The translations under genes and the position numbers were made by a program. From UBA7328 sp965247965 (lineage in GTDB: Bacteria > Bacteroidota > Bacteroidia > Chitinophagales > Saprospiraceae), in assembly GCA_965247965.1 (NCBI GenBank), contig OZ252053.1, positions 6,983,084-7,047,083 of the forward strand: a DNA stretch of 64,000 nt, written 5' to 3'. Below, one piece after another: positions 1-9,914 of the stretch (position 1 is its first letter; each line of letters begins with the position of its first letter). A model generated the notes under the pieces. It ran no database searches. It was not told the DNA's origin and was given only the letters and a program-made list of their open reading frames with translations.

Positions 1-1410
1 TCAGCGTCGAGTGAAAGAAACATAAATGCTTACACGTCAATAGATGTACCCGCTATGAAATCGTCCTTTTGGCAGGCAATAGACAATATTCCTGATACTG
101 AGTCTAGCGACTACCTGATCAAAGATGTATGCATACTCACGATGCTCGATAATGTAATCAAAACACACCGGGATGTGCACGTGCGTAATGGGAAGATCAA
201 ACAAATAAGCCATACGGGTACTTTGGATATCGCTTCGAGCGTGCCAACTATATTAGGACAAAATAGATTTCTTATGCCAGGCCTAAGTGAAATGCACGCG
301 CACATCCCTGTGCCCGGCGATGATGTAGACGAGGATCATGTAAAAGAAACGCTCATGCTCTACCTCGCCAACGGCATCACAATCATACGTGGTATGCTCG
401 GCAATCCATATCATTTAGAACTCAAGAAGAAAGTCGTCAGTGGGAAGGTCATAGGTCCCAGAATTTACACATCGAGCCCATCTATGAACGGAATCAGCCT
501 AAAAACTTCCGAAGATGCAATAGCGAAAGTGACGGCCGCTAAAGAAGCAGGATACGACTTCCTCAAAATCCATCCGGGCATCAAATTAGAGGTCATGGAA
601 ACGCTTGTTAAGACCGCCAATCAAGTAGGCATTAAATATGCCGGTCATGTGCCGGAAGATGTGGGCATCGAAAGGGCATTGAACTACGGCTATGAAAGTG
701 TAGATCATGTAGATGGATATGTACAGGGGCTCGTACATCCTGATGCCGATGTGGATTGGGATAATATTGGATTCTTTGGTTCCAATTTGGTAGATGCAGT
801 AGACTTTGATAAAATGGATAAATTGGCTAAGCTGACCAGGGACAAAAGTGTATGGCTTGTACCTACTCAAACTCTATTTACCAGATGGCTTTCGCCAATT
901 CCCGCAGCTGAAATGATGCGAGCTAAAGAATTCGAATACCTACCATCCAAGACAAGGTTTGCCTGGAGGACAAGTAAGGATAGAATGAACAACAATTTGA
1001 ACTATGACGAGGAGACCTATAGCAAGTTCATAGAATTAAGACAGAATATTATTAAAAAGCTCTACGCAGAAGGTGTCGGCTTGCTTCTTGGTTCGGATGC
1101 TCCGCAGGTGATGAATGTACCCGGATTTTCTATTCATCATGAGATAGAGGCGATTCGAGATGCCGGTATTCCCATATACGAAATCATTAAATCGGGTACT
1201 TCGAATCCCGCGGAATTTTTCGACGTTACCGGCCTTTACGGAACCATACAGGTAGGAGCGGATGCCGATTTTATCATCGTCGAAGATAATCCGCTGACTT
1301 CACCGGAAACTATGAAAACTCCGGTGGGAACTATGATTAGCGGGAGATGGCTGGACAGGGCTTATTTTCAAAGGGAGTTAGAAAAGCTGGCTGCGAAGCA
1401 CAGTGATTGA
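1..1410 (+). CDS. Amidohydrolase family protein (5' end outside window)
   Basis: Metal-dependent amidohydrolase of the imidazolonepropionase/prolidase-like branch. Visible motifs are the metal-binding HxH in MPGLSEMHAHIP (His81 and His83 counted from the ATG at 55), a possible carboxylated Lys in DFLKIHPG, later metal His residues in YAGHVPED and SVDHVDGY, and the catalytic Asp in LLLGSDAPQ. The C-terminus has the usual ADADFIIVEDNPL strand. The first ATG is at 55, but the frame is open to base 1 with no stop, so the true start (perhaps with a signal peptide) is probably upstream of the window. The family is clear; the substrate (peptide, amide or cyclic imide) cannot be read from the sequence. 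Confidence 0.85.
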   Translation, partial: SASSERNINAYTSIDVPAMKSSFWQAIDNIPDTESSDYLIKDVCILTMLDNVIKTHRDVHVRNGKIKQISHTGTLDIASSVPTILGQNRFLMPGLSEMHAHIPVPGDDVDEDHVKETLMLYLANGITIIRGMLGNPYHLELKKKVVSGKVIGPRIYTSSPSMNGISLKTSEDAIAKVTAAKEAGYDFLKIHPGIKLEVMETLVKTANQVGIKYAGHVPEDVGIERALNYGYESVDHVDGYVQGLVHPDADVDWDNIGFFGSNLVDAVDFDKMDKLAKLTRDKSVWLVPTQTLFTRWLSPIPAAEMMRAKEFEYLPSKTRFAWRTSKDRMNNNLNYDEETYSKFIELRQNIIKKLYAEGVGLLLGSDAPQVMNVPGFSIHHEIEAIRDAGIPIYEIIKSGTSNPAEFFDVTGLYGTIQVGADADFIIVEDNPLTSPETMKTPVGTMISGRWLDRAYFQRELEKLAAKHSD

Positions 1411-1492
1411 GAATGAGAGTTTAGAGAACAGAAAAGAGAAGACCGAGGACAGAAATTCATCGCGATTCACTGTCATATGTCTTCTCGCTCGA

Positions 1493-1894
1493 CTATCCAA
1501 GTTTAAGAGCAGCCATGACGGCTCCAGCCAAAGCCATAAATGCAAGCAGATATCCTCCATCAATCAAAAATTGCTTTAAGGATTTCTTCATGTACAGATA
1601 GTTGATTGCTACCGCGGGCAGGGCATATATCAATGCCAACATACCTCCATGAAATCCTCCATGGGTAAATGTTTGCTCTGCCACCTCATGGTAATTGATA
1701 TAGGTATTAACCCCATAACACAGTATGGCTATCATTAAGAATGCAAGTCCGTGTGTCCTTGCCATGTCCGATTGGGCTTGTTCATCAGTGACACCAGATT
1801 CAGCTTGCCAAACTTTGCCAAACAGTGCGGTGTACCATAGAAAGCCAAGGCCAAAGGCTACTACAGCACCAATTAATACTTCTACATACGCCAT
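1493..1894 (-). CDS. DUF1761 family membrane protein
   Basis: Small integral membrane protein of 133 aa with about four hydrophobic segments: an N-terminal helix with GFLWYTALFGKVW, a middle helix, one ending in AVAINYLY, and a C-terminal LLAFMALAGAVMAALKLG. The WYTxLFGKxW pattern followed by an acidic loop is typical of DUF1761. No biochemical function is known for the family. It stands alone and converges with the amidohydrolase gene, leaving an 82-bp gap. Confidence 0.75.
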   Translation of the reverse strand: MAYVEVLIGAVVAFGLGFLWYTALFGKVWQAESGVTDEQAQSDMARTHGLAFLMIAILCYGVNTYINYHEVAEQTFTHGGFHGGMLALIYALPAVAINYLYMKKSLKQFLIDGGYLLAFMALAGAVMAALKLG

Positions 1895-1992
1895 TGATTA
1901 TAATTGTTTTGAGTGCAATAATTGGGGCAAGGTAGAGATTTAAACCATGCCATAGGCATCCTTATGGGAAAATGCGATCAAAATAAAAACTT

Positions 1993-3864
1993 GAGTCCAC
2001 TCCGATTACCACACATTTTTCAAGCGTACATTTGCCAGCTGCGGCCAAAACCCTGGAATTTTCTTAAGTGCAATATTGTTGCATAAGCATTCCTGAGGGT
2101 TGCGATGATGATATTTGGAAATCCGAGGGTATTTTCGACCAATTTATCGTTAATTCTTCTAAAATTCGTCCAAAGTACTCGTGACAGGACATAAATTTGA
2201 CATTTGAATAAATCCCGATATAATATTTTGTTCCTTTTTTTGAGCCGGTGAAAACATTGATGTATGGTCGATTCCACATTGGCTCTTAGATTGTGGGTGT
2301 GCTCATCTAATGTTTCTTGCATCTGTTGAAATAAAAAATAGTTTTCTACTTCATCTTTGGTCATATACCGACCTCGGGTGTCGTGTTTAATGACGTATTT
2401 GTTGGTCTTCTCGTTAAACTTTACCGCGCACTGTTCTCCTGTCTTTTTTCGCCATACTTGAAGATTGTTATTCTCATCTCGTTTCATTGTATAGGCCTGC
2501 TTTCCCCCTTTTGTATTAGCTAACTTCCATTCGGGCGTGGTCGTTTCTGACATTGCTTTTCTGTTGGCCTTGCTGTCGTATCCGCCATCCGTGATGGCCT
2601 GTTCTATTTTATTCTTTTCTTGACCTGATTCATCCTTATCTGGATTTAATACATCCTGGATATGGTCGATAGATTCGATTAAAAACTCGTCTTCTGTAAT
2701 ATTGGCCGGTACTACCTGGGCATCTACGATTAGGTCTATTTCATTTTCTTCTGTACACGTTTCACTTATGTTGGCATGATAGCCCGATATGGTCTGTTTA
2801 TTTTCTGCTTTACCTTTAGTACGGTAGGCAGCATCAGGATCATGAATGGACTGCACACTGCCACTCGATATGTCTCTTGCAGCTTTGGGTCTCGGAGTAT
2901 TCTCCTGTTTAGTTTGCTGTTCAGATTCATCACAGACCGCGCTGATTTTTGTTTTATCATCAGAGGCACTCGGAGGTTTTTGCTCATTAGATTCCTCTGA
3001 TTGTTCTTCATACTGTTCTTCGTAGAGCCGCTTGAGATCTTGGTAGCCTGTCAATCCCGCCGCCTGGCCATGACTCAAGAGTACCTTTATGATCTTACCC
3101 ATACCTACTAGCAGTTCCTCTTTTTCTTTTTTGTTTAATGGGTAGACAATATTGGAGGCACTTTGGCTTTTTAGCTTTTCTAAAAGCTCGCATGATTCTT
3201 TATCCAATTGATCTGTAAGCAGTTCTACCATAAGGTCTTTACTGCATACTCGTACAGCTTCGATTATCATCTGGACTCGAGTGCAGCGTGCAATATTGGA
3301 ATTAATCAACTTCGAATCCAATCGTATTTTCTTACCGCTCACCTTGTATTGCTCTATCTGCCCAATAGTGATTTGTTTAAATGCCGCCTTCATCAAATCC
3401 TCCCCATGGTCTTCATTATACTCTACCATGCTCTGTCTGAACTTATAGTAAGTCGATTCGGTCGGAATATCCTCATTTATATTCGAATATCCCAAAGCAA
3501 GCATGACCCTGGTGTTGAATCGACATTCATCAAAAAGTTGTTCATCAGTCCAACCTTTACCTTCTTTAAGGATAATCATTCCCATTAAAACTCTAATTGA
3601 GCAATTGGGCCGGCCTCCTTGATTATAAAGCACCTCGAACAATCCTTCGTCTATGCGAGATACCACTTCTTTAAAAAATATATTATGCCAACCATTCGGA
3701 TCATCCAGAAGCTCTCGCTTCCGTTCTGATAGCATCCCTCCTATCGATTTGAATAGATCAACTTGTGAATTTGTACTACGTTTAAACATATCACAAATTA
3801 AATATATATGTCATCTTATTGTAATATTTGACATGATTTATGATTTAGTTTTCGGAGTGGACTC
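1993..3864 (-). mobile_element. IS1182-family insertion sequence, copy A (1872 bp)
   Basis: Complete element with terminal inverted repeats GAGTCCACTCCGA: the left end is at 1993 and the right end reads TCGGAGTGGACTC up to 3864. It is flanked by a perfect 6-bp duplication AAACTT (1987-1992 and 3865-3870). It carries one transposase gene on the minus strand. It has the same length as the copy at 7544-9415 and differs by only a few bases, which indicates recent transposition. Confidence 0.93.
2020..3789 (-). CDS. IS1182-family transposase (copy A)
   Basis: A 589-aa transposase. The N-terminal part (about residues 1-130) is the DUF772/InsH-type domain, with GGRPNCSIRVLMGMIILK and TESTYYKFRQ. 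A Lys/Glu-rich, low-complexity linker of about 90 residues (about 265-355) lies in the middle. The C-terminal DDE region contains the Asp of DLIVDAQV, AITDGGYDSKANRKAM and the Glu of LRANVESTIHQ. Length and order fit IS1182. It differs from copy B at two residues: Asp versus Gly in YR(D/G)LFKC, and Thr versus Ala in VEN(T/A)LGF. Confidence 0.92.
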   Translation of the reverse strand: MFKRSTNSQVDLFKSIGGMLSERKRELLDDPNGWHNIFFKEVVSRIDEGLFEVLYNQGGRPNCSIRVLMGMIILKEGKGWTDEQLFDECRFNTRVMLALGYSNINEDIPTESTYYKFRQSMVEYNEDHGEDLMKAAFKQITIGQIEQYKVSGKKIRLDSKLINSNIARCTRVQMIIEAVRVCSKDLMVELLTDQLDKESCELLEKLKSQSASNIVYPLNKKEKEELLVGMGKIIKVLLSHGQAAGLTGYQDLKRLYEEQYEEQSEESNEQKPPSASDDKTKISAVCDESEQQTKQENTPRPKAARDISSGSVQSIHDPDAAYRTKGKAENKQTISGYHANISETCTEENEIDLIVDAQVVPANITEDEFLIESIDHIQDVLNPDKDESGQEKNKIEQAITDGGYDSKANRKAMSETTTPEWKLANTKGGKQAYTMKRDENNNLQVWRKKTGEQCAVKFNEKTNKYVIKHDTRGRYMTKDEVENYFLFQQMQETLDEHTHNLRANVESTIHQCFHRLKKRNKILYRDLFKCQIYVLSRVLWTNFRRINDKLVENTLGFPNIIIATLRNAYATILHLRKFQGFGRSWQMYA

Positions 3865-3898
3865 AAACTTCAATATTGAAGACGCCCTGTTTCAATTT

Positions 3899-3948
3899 TG
3901 ATCCTTCGACCCTTCGACAAGCTCTGGGCAGGCGAACTCAGAACAAGT
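3899..3948. repeat. Dispersed REP-like repeat
   Basis: The stretch has the form CCTTCGACAAGCTCTGGGCA followed by GCGAACTCAGAAC, the same class of Ser/Asp-box-like GC-rich repeat seen at 10.8-11.1 kb, 33.1-33.3 kb, 61.0 kb and 63.1 kb. The rest of the gap (3871-4082) is AT-rich and shows no gene. Confidence 0.5.
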
Positions 3949-4082
3949 TTTAATTTTCATTTTGATTCCATATCATTTAACAAGTCACAACTATACAGAG
4001 TACAGAATGCTACTCAATTTTTGAAATGCATACGTACATTCGCATAAGGCTTATTCCATTTATTAAATAGCAATTAAAATTC

Positions 4083-5822
4083 ATGCTTAACGCAGAAATA
4101 CTCAAAAAAGTAGAATCCTGGATCGAAGGAAATTACGATCAGGAAACTAAGAGAATACTTAAATCCCGTCTGGAAAACCAGGAATTCGAAGAACTCACAG
4201 ACGCATTCTATAAAGACCTTGAGTTCGGGACAGGAGGTTTGAGAGGCATTATGGGCCCAGGCACGAATAGGATTAATCGATACACGATTGGTATGGCCAC
4301 CCAAGGCTTGTGCAATTATCTGAATCGAGCGTATACCGACGAAGATATTAGTGTTGCAATCGCCCATGACAGCAGAAATAACTCAGACTTTTTGGGGAAG
4401 ATCACAGCTAATGTTTTTTCTGCCAATGGAATATTTGTGTACTTATTTGCGGAAATGCGCCCTACGGCGCAACTTTCATTTGCCATACGTGAATTTGGCT
4501 GCAAAAGCGGAGTTATGATTACAGCATCGCACAATCCGAAAGAATACAACGGCTATAAGGCATACGGCCCGGATGGATGCCAGGTGATATCGCCAATGGA
4601 TCATGAGATTATCAATGAAGTCAGAAAAATCGACTCGATTGACACCGTTCGTTTCGGGCGCCTCGACGCTAATGTTGAAATGATCTGGGAAAGCGTCGAT
4701 GAAAAATTCCACAATGCTGTGCTGAGTCAGAGCATTTCCAAAGGAGCCATTCGCCGACAGGCAGATCTTAAGATTGTATTTTCGGCAATACATGGTACCG
4801 GAGCAGTTTCTGTTCCTCCTGTACTGACCAAAATGGGTTTTAAGAATCTGATTTTGGTGGAAGAACAAATGAAACCTGATGGCAACTTCCCGACCGTTGT
4901 TTATCCGAATCCGGAAGAAAAGGAAGCAATGACGATGGCTTTGAACAAAGCGAAAGAAGTCGATGCAGACGTTGTCATGGCTACTGATCCCGATGCGGAC
5001 AGAGTGGGGATCGCCGTAAAAAATGATAAAGGCAAATTCGTTCTCCTTAACGGAAATCAGACCGCCGTTTTGCTCTTCCACTACGTTCTCAGCGCGTGGG
5101 ATAGAGCTGGAAAATTACAAGGTAATGAATACATTGTCAAAACGATTGTTACATCCTATCTACTCGACAAAATAGCAGCTTCCAAAGGTGTGGAATGCTA
5201 CAACACTTTGACAGGATTTAAGCATATGGGAGCATTGATCACCAGCCTGGAAGGCAAGAAAACATTCATTGTCGGAGGCGAAGAAAGCTTTGGTTATATG
5301 GTAGGTGACTATGCCAGAGATAAGGATGCGATAGTGTCTTGTGCTATGATTGCCGAGATGTGCGCTTATTATAAGGATATTGGAAAGAGTCTTTACCAAG
5401 CTTTGGTAGACATACATTTGGAATACGGTCTTTACCTGGAGAAATTGGTTTCAATGAGAAAAGAGGGGAAAAAAGGGGCCGAAGAAATTCAGGCTTTGAT
5501 GCAATCTTTCCGGTCTGATCCCCCTAAATCGCTTGGTGAGTCGGAGGTGATCCTGATCAAGGACTATCAACTGAGTGAAGCTAAAAATCTTCAAAATGAT
5601 ATAGTGGAAAAGATTGATTTGTCAAAATCTAATGTGCTCCAGTTTCTTACAGAAGATGGAAGCATTATCTCAGCAAGGCCGTCGGGGACAGAGCCTAAGA
5701 TCAAGTTTTATTGTAGTGTGAATACGACGATTAGCGAAAGGGTAATGTATGACGAAAAAGTGAATTTGCTTTCTTCAAAAATCGACGATATTTTAGGCGA
5801 ACTTGGGATTGATCAACAATAG
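4083..5822 (+). CDS. Phosphoglucomutase/phosphomannomutase family protein
   Basis: Alpha-D-phosphohexomutase of 579 aa that interconverts sugar 1- and 6-phosphates. The phosphoserine loop TASHNPKEYNGYK puts the catalytic Ser at about residue 149. The Mg-binding loop DPDADRVG is at about 302, the sugar-binding loop GGEESFGYMVGDYARDKDA follows, and the C-terminal phosphate-binding loop is RPSGTEPKIKF. All four domains are present and the length fits the long phosphoglucomutase (PgcA/Pgm2-like) branch. Monocistronic. Glucose versus mannose preference cannot be told from sequence alone. Confidence 0.93.
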   Translation: MLNAEILKKVESWIEGNYDQETKRILKSRLENQEFEELTDAFYKDLEFGTGGLRGIMGPGTNRINRYTIGMATQGLCNYLNRAYTDEDISVAIAHDSRNNSDFLGKITANVFSANGIFVYLFAEMRPTAQLSFAIREFGCKSGVMITASHNPKEYNGYKAYGPDGCQVISPMDHEIINEVRKIDSIDTVRFGRLDANVEMIWESVDEKFHNAVLSQSISKGAIRRQADLKIVFSAIHGTGAVSVPPVLTKMGFKNLILVEEQMKPDGNFPTVVYPNPEEKEAMTMALNKAKEVDADVVMATDPDADRVGIAVKNDKGKFVLLNGNQTAVLLFHYVLSAWDRAGKLQGNEYIVKTIVTSYLLDKIAASKGVECYNTLTGFKHMGALITSLEGKKTFIVGGEESFGYMVGDYARDKDAIVSCAMIAEMCAYYKDIGKSLYQALVDIHLEYGLYLEKLVSMRKEGKKGAEEIQALMQSFRSDPPKSLGESEVILIKDYQLSEAKNLQNDIVEKIDLSKSNVLQFLTEDGSIISARPSGTEPKIKFYCSVNTTISERVMYDEKVNLLSSKIDDILGELGIDQQ

Positions 5823-5891
5823 ATTACGATGGAATTGCATTTTATACGTAAAGCTTTTACAATTACGTAGAATGAATAACATTATACGTAC

Positions 5892-6062
5892 ATGAATGCA
5901 AAACTTACCTTAAGTCTCAATCAGACAGTGATTGCCGCAGCGAAAACGACTATTGCAAATAATGGAACCGCAAAGATCACCAGAAATATCAAAGACTTCA
6001 AAGAGTCGACAATACCCGTCATGACAGCACAGGAGTATTTGTACAAAGTCAAAGCGAATTAG
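5892..6062 (+). pseudogene. Antitoxin/PIN-toxin chimera left by an internal deletion
   Basis: A 56-codon frame that joins parts of two toxin-antitoxin genes. Residues 1-18 (MNAKLTLSLNQTVIAAAK) look like the start of a DUF6364-type antitoxin. From about residue 28, KITRNIKDFKESTIPVMTAQ matches the C-terminal end of VapC-like PIN toxins (TRNxxDF, then IPVxxPxEFL). The simplest reading is that one deletion removed the rest of the antitoxin and most of the toxin, leaving an in-frame fusion. No catalytic acidic residues of a PIN domain remain. Both family assignments rest on short stretches. Confidence 0.6.
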
Positions 6063-6069
6063 AAGGTCC

Positions 6070-7308
6070 CTATTTCACCAATCGCTCCACAACCCGACCA
6101 ATAGACAACCCCTGCACAACAATAGAAAAAATCACAACAACATAGGTCACTGTCAATATCAATTCTCTATTCATATCGGGTAAAAGGCTTAAAGCCAAAG
6201 CAATGGAAATACCTCCTCTCAGCCCACCCCATGTCATGATCAATCCGGTATTGGGAATAAAATTTAATTTTTCTTTATAAAGAGAAATTGGAATGCTCAG
6301 GCTGATCCATCGTATAGCCAAAATCAACGGGATACAAATGACGCCTGCAATGATAAACCTGCCATTATAAGGCAGTATAAGAATCTCCAGGCCGATGAGG
6401 ACAAACAAAATTCCATTTAAGATAGCATCTGACGTCTCCCAGAATTTGTCGATGTATTGCTCTGTAATTTCGGACATAGAAGTATCCCTGACCGTATCGT
6501 GCCCTACGATCAAGCCGGCTACGACAACCGCCAACGGGCCCGAAAAATGGAGTTGATGAGCGAGCATATAACCGCCCATTACGATGGCCAGTGTGATCAA
6601 AACTTCGACGCTATAATCATCAATACTTTTCATCAATCGATAAGCAATAAAGCCAAGGGCTAAACCCAAAATAATGCCACCGGCGACTTCCTGAACGAGC
6701 AACAGGCCAATGTCCTGAAAAGTAATATTATGCCAACCGGCTTTAGCAATTCCGTAAATAGTTAGAAAAATGACTACTGCGATGCCATCATTGAAAAGGG
6801 ATTCTCCGACTATTTTGGTTTCCAGCTTCTTAGGCACTCCCGCCTTCTTGAGTATCCCTAACACAGCTATCGGGTCAGTAGGCGAAATGAGCGCTCCGAA
6901 TAGAAGACAGTAGATATATGGTGTGCTCAATCCCAGTAGTGCGAAAATGTAAAACGTTGCCGTCCCGATGAGAAATGTCGACACCAAGACACCGAATGTA
7001 GCAAAGGCCAGGATCGGGCCGCGTTGTACCCTTAGTTGATCAAAATTAGTATGCATGGCTCCGGCAAAGAGCAAAAAGCTTAGCATTACTTCCAGGAGAA
7101 CGGTACTGAAATCCACATGGCTAATCAAATTTTTTAAAGGGTTGGTGATATCGGCATTAGTCCAACCCAAGACAATCAATACCAAACTCAACAAAATGGT
7201 GATGACCATTTCACCAATCGTATAAGGCAACTTGACAAAGCGGGCGTTGATGTAGGAAAATACCGCCGAAATGACGACAAGAATAGTTATGATATTGAAT
7301 AATTCCAT
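6070..7308 (-). CDS. Na+/H+ antiporter, CPA1/NhaP type
   Basis: Polytopic inner-membrane cation:proton antiporter of 412 aa with about 12 hydrophobic segments. The core ion-binding motifs of the CPA1 family are present: ALISPTDPIAVLG, and further on GESLFNDGIAVVIF with the FND Asp, then the Arg-containing GGLRGGISIALALSL near the C-terminus. It lacks a long cytoplasmic C-terminal domain. It probably serves pH or Na+ homeostasis. It ends 7 bp from the chimera remnant and faces it. Confidence 0.9.
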   Translation of the reverse strand: MELFNIITILVVISAVFSYINARFVKLPYTIGEMVITILLSLVLIVLGWTNADITNPLKNLISHVDFSTVLLEVMLSFLLFAGAMHTNFDQLRVQRGPILAFATFGVLVSTFLIGTATFYIFALLGLSTPYIYCLLFGALISPTDPIAVLGILKKAGVPKKLETKIVGESLFNDGIAVVIFLTIYGIAKAGWHNITFQDIGLLLVQEVAGGIILGLALGFIAYRLMKSIDDYSVEVLITLAIVMGGYMLAHQLHFSGPLAVVVAGLIVGHDTVRDTSMSEITEQYIDKFWETSDAILNGILFVLIGLEILILPYNGRFIIAGVICIPLILAIRWISLSIPISLYKEKLNFIPNTGLIMTWGGLRGGISIALALSLLPDMNRELILTVTYVVVIFSIVVQGLSIGRVVERLVK

Positions 7309-7543
7309 TTGGCAAACTTAGTGAATCCCCTGGCTTAGAAAGGCGTTCTATAAAGTTGAATGCAATTTCAAACTTTTGCTATTGGTCCAACCCCCTGTAA
7401 ACTGGACACAATTTCAAATTTAGGTTGGGGCAGTAGTGGGCTTTTCAAATCTTTATGTAAATGTATGTCTCCATCAGTATTTGTAAAGGGTATATAAACA
7501 GCGGCTTTGGCCGCTGCCCTTGACAAACCCTGATTCCAACATT

Positions 7544-9415
7544 GAGTCCACTCCGATTACCACACATTTTTCAAGCGTACATTTGCCAGCTGCGGCCAAA
7601 ACCCTGGAATTTTCTTAAGTGCAATATTGTTGCATAAGCATTCCTGAGGGTTGCGATGATGATATTTGGAAATCCGAGGGCATTTTCGACCAATTTATCG
7701 TTAATTCTTCTAAAATTCGTCCAAAGTACTCGTGACAGGACATAAATTTGACATTTGAATAAACCCCGATATAATATTTTGTTCCTTTTTTTGAGCCGGT
7801 GAAAACATTGATGTATGGTCGATTCCACATTGGCTCTTAGATTGTGGGTGTGCTCATCTAATGTTTCTTGCATCTGTTGAAATAAAAAATAGTTTTCTAC
7901 TTCATCTTTGGTCATATACCGACCTCGGGTGTCGTGTTTAATGACGTATTTGTTGGTCTTCTCGTTAAACTTTACCGCGCACTGTTCTCCTGTCTTTTTT
8001 CGCCATACTTGAAGATTGTTATTCTCATCTCGTTTCATTGTATAGGCCTGCTTTCCCCCTTTTGTATTAGCTAACTTCCATTCGGGCGTGGTCGTTTCTG
8101 ACATTGCTTTTCTGTTGGCCTTGCTGTCGTATCCGCCATCCGTGATGGCCTGTTCTATTTTATTCTTTTCTTGACCTGATTCATCCTTATCTGGATTTAA
8201 TACATCCTGGATATGGTCGATAGATTCGATTAAAAACTCGTCTTCTGTAATATTGGCCGGTACTACCTGGGCATCTACGATTAGGTCTATTTCATTTTCT
8301 TCTGTACACGTTTCACTTATGTTGGCATGATAGCCCGATATGGTCTGTTTATTTTCTGCTTTACCTTTAGTACGGTAGGCAGCATCAGGATCATGAATGG
8401 ACTGCACACTGCCACTCGATATGTCTCTTGCAGCTTTGGGTCTCGGAGTATTCTCCTGTTTAGTTTGCTGTTCAGATTCATCACAGACCGCGCTGATTTT
8501 TGTTTTATCATCAGAGGCACTCGGAGGTTTTTGCTCATTAGATTCCTCTGATTGTTCTTCATACTGTTCTTCGTAGAGCCGCTTGAGATCTTGGTAGCCT
8601 GTCAATCCCGCCGCCTGGCCATGACTCAAGAGTACCTTTATGATCTTACCCATACCTACTAGCAGTTCCTCTTTTTCTTTTTTGTTTAATGGGTAGACAA
8701 TATTGGAGGCACTTTGGCTTTTTAGCTTTTCTAAAAGCTCGCATGATTCTTTATCCAATTGATCTGTAAGCAGTTCTACCATAAGGTCTTTACTGCATAC
8801 TCGTACAGCTTCGATTATCATCTGGACTCGAGTGCAGCGTGCAATATTGGAATTAATCAACTTCGAATCCAATCGTATTTTCTTACCGCTCACCTTGTAT
8901 TGCTCTATCTGCCCAATAGTGATTTGTTTAAATGCCGCCTTCATCAAATCCTCCCCATGGTCTTCATTATACTCTACCATGCTCTGTCTGAACTTATAGT
9001 AAGTCGATTCGGTCGGAATATCCTCATTTATATTCGAATATCCCAAAGCAAGCATGACCCTGGTGTTGAATCGACATTCATCAAAAAGTTGTTCATCAGT
9101 CCAACCTTTACCTTCTTTAAGGATAATCATTCCCATTAAAACTCTAATTGAGCAATTGGGCCGGCCTCCTTGATTATAAAGCACCTCGAACAATCCTTCG
9201 TCTATGCGAGATACCACTTCTTTAAAAAATATATTATGCCAACCATTTGGATCATCCAGAAGCTCTCGCTTCCGTTCTGATAGCATCCCTCCTATCGATT
9301 TGAATAGATCAACTTGTGAATTTGTACTACGTTTAAACATATCACAAATTAAATATATATGTCATCTTATTGTAATATTTGACATGATTTATGATTTAGT
9401 TTTCGGAGTGGACTC
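7544..9415 (-). mobile_element. IS1182-family insertion sequence, copy B (1872 bp)
   Basis: Same element as at 1993-3864, with identical terminal repeats. The flanking 6-bp duplication is AACATT (7538-7543 and 9416-9421). It inserted into the tail of an IS3-type remnant, so it is younger than that remnant. Confidence 0.93.
7571..9340 (-). CDS. IS1182-family transposase (copy B)
   Basis: A 589-aa protein identical to the copy A transposase except for two substitutions near the C-terminus (Asp to Gly in YRGLFKC, Thr to Ala in VENALGF). Domain layout is as described there. The frame is intact, so either copy could supply transposase. Confidence 0.92.
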   Translation of the reverse strand: MFKRSTNSQVDLFKSIGGMLSERKRELLDDPNGWHNIFFKEVVSRIDEGLFEVLYNQGGRPNCSIRVLMGMIILKEGKGWTDEQLFDECRFNTRVMLALGYSNINEDIPTESTYYKFRQSMVEYNEDHGEDLMKAAFKQITIGQIEQYKVSGKKIRLDSKLINSNIARCTRVQMIIEAVRVCSKDLMVELLTDQLDKESCELLEKLKSQSASNIVYPLNKKEKEELLVGMGKIIKVLLSHGQAAGLTGYQDLKRLYEEQYEEQSEESNEQKPPSASDDKTKISAVCDESEQQTKQENTPRPKAARDISSGSVQSIHDPDAAYRTKGKAENKQTISGYHANISETCTEENEIDLIVDAQVVPANITEDEFLIESIDHIQDVLNPDKDESGQEKNKIEQAITDGGYDSKANRKAMSETTTPEWKLANTKGGKQAYTMKRDENNNLQVWRKKTGEQCAVKFNEKTNKYVIKHDTRGRYMTKDEVENYFLFQQMQETLDEHTHNLRANVESTIHQCFHRLKKRNKILYRGLFKCQIYVLSRVLWTNFRRINDKLVENALGFPNIIIATLRNAYATILHLRKFQGFGRSWQMYA

Positions 9416-9466
9416 AACATTCATTGAACACTAACATTTCAAAATCCACAAATTCTATTTTCAAAC

Positions 9467-9913
9467 TTAAACATATTGCTGAGTATAATCCTTTGACCAT
9501 ACCTTTTGGTCGTTTTTGTTTTGGATCAGACCACAGTCAAGAACTTCATCCAACTCATATTGTTTCATGTCCCTTTGCTGACCCTGGAGATATTTGCAGG
9601 GTGATTGATATCCCACCCCCGAATGTATCCTTTCAAAGTTATAAAATCGTATAAATCTATTCATCGTATCCCGACACTCTTTAATATCCACAAACTCACA
9701 TTCCTGACAAACTACCTTCTCTATTATGCTATGATATGACTCGATATGAGCATTTTGCTCAGGTGTGGCTGGTTTGCAAAACTCTTGGGTGACACCTCGC
9801 ATTTCAAAATACTTTTGCACCATGGTCGCCTCAAATTGCGACCCATTATCATTGCGTACATAAAAATGTTCTGGCAATGGGTAGATGCTAAATAGTTGAT
9901 CAAATAGCCCCAT
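9467..9913 (-). pseudogene. IS3-family transposase OrfB, C-terminal fragment
   Basis: The end of an integrase-core (rve) transposase. It retains the second catalytic Asp in YVRNDNGSQF, the KPATPEQNAHIESYHSIIEK motif with the catalytic Glu, and the terminal FIRFYNFERIHSGVGYQSP. The first catalytic Asp and everything before it are missing. The first 12 codons of the open frame (MHNLDFADATEP) come from the terminal repeat of the neighbouring IS6 element, not from this gene. Inactive. Confidence 0.8.
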
Positions 9914-9914
9914 G

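Larger units (their letters stand above)
7396..9914 (-). mobile_element. IS3-family remnant, split by IS1182 and cut by IS6
   Basis: The segments 7396-7543 and 9416-9914 become contiguous once the IS1182 copy and one AACATT duplication are removed. They hold the C-terminal part of an IS3-type transposase (9467-9913) and end at a TG-starting sequence, TGTAAACTGGACACA, at 7396, which may be the element's terminal repeat. The other end is missing because the IS6 element begins at 9915. The exact left limit is uncertain. Confidence 0.55.

Noticed and set aside
2766..3588. Frames opposite or inside the IS1182 transposase
   Set aside because: They repeat identically in both copies and overlap the transposase coding strand; they are shadows.
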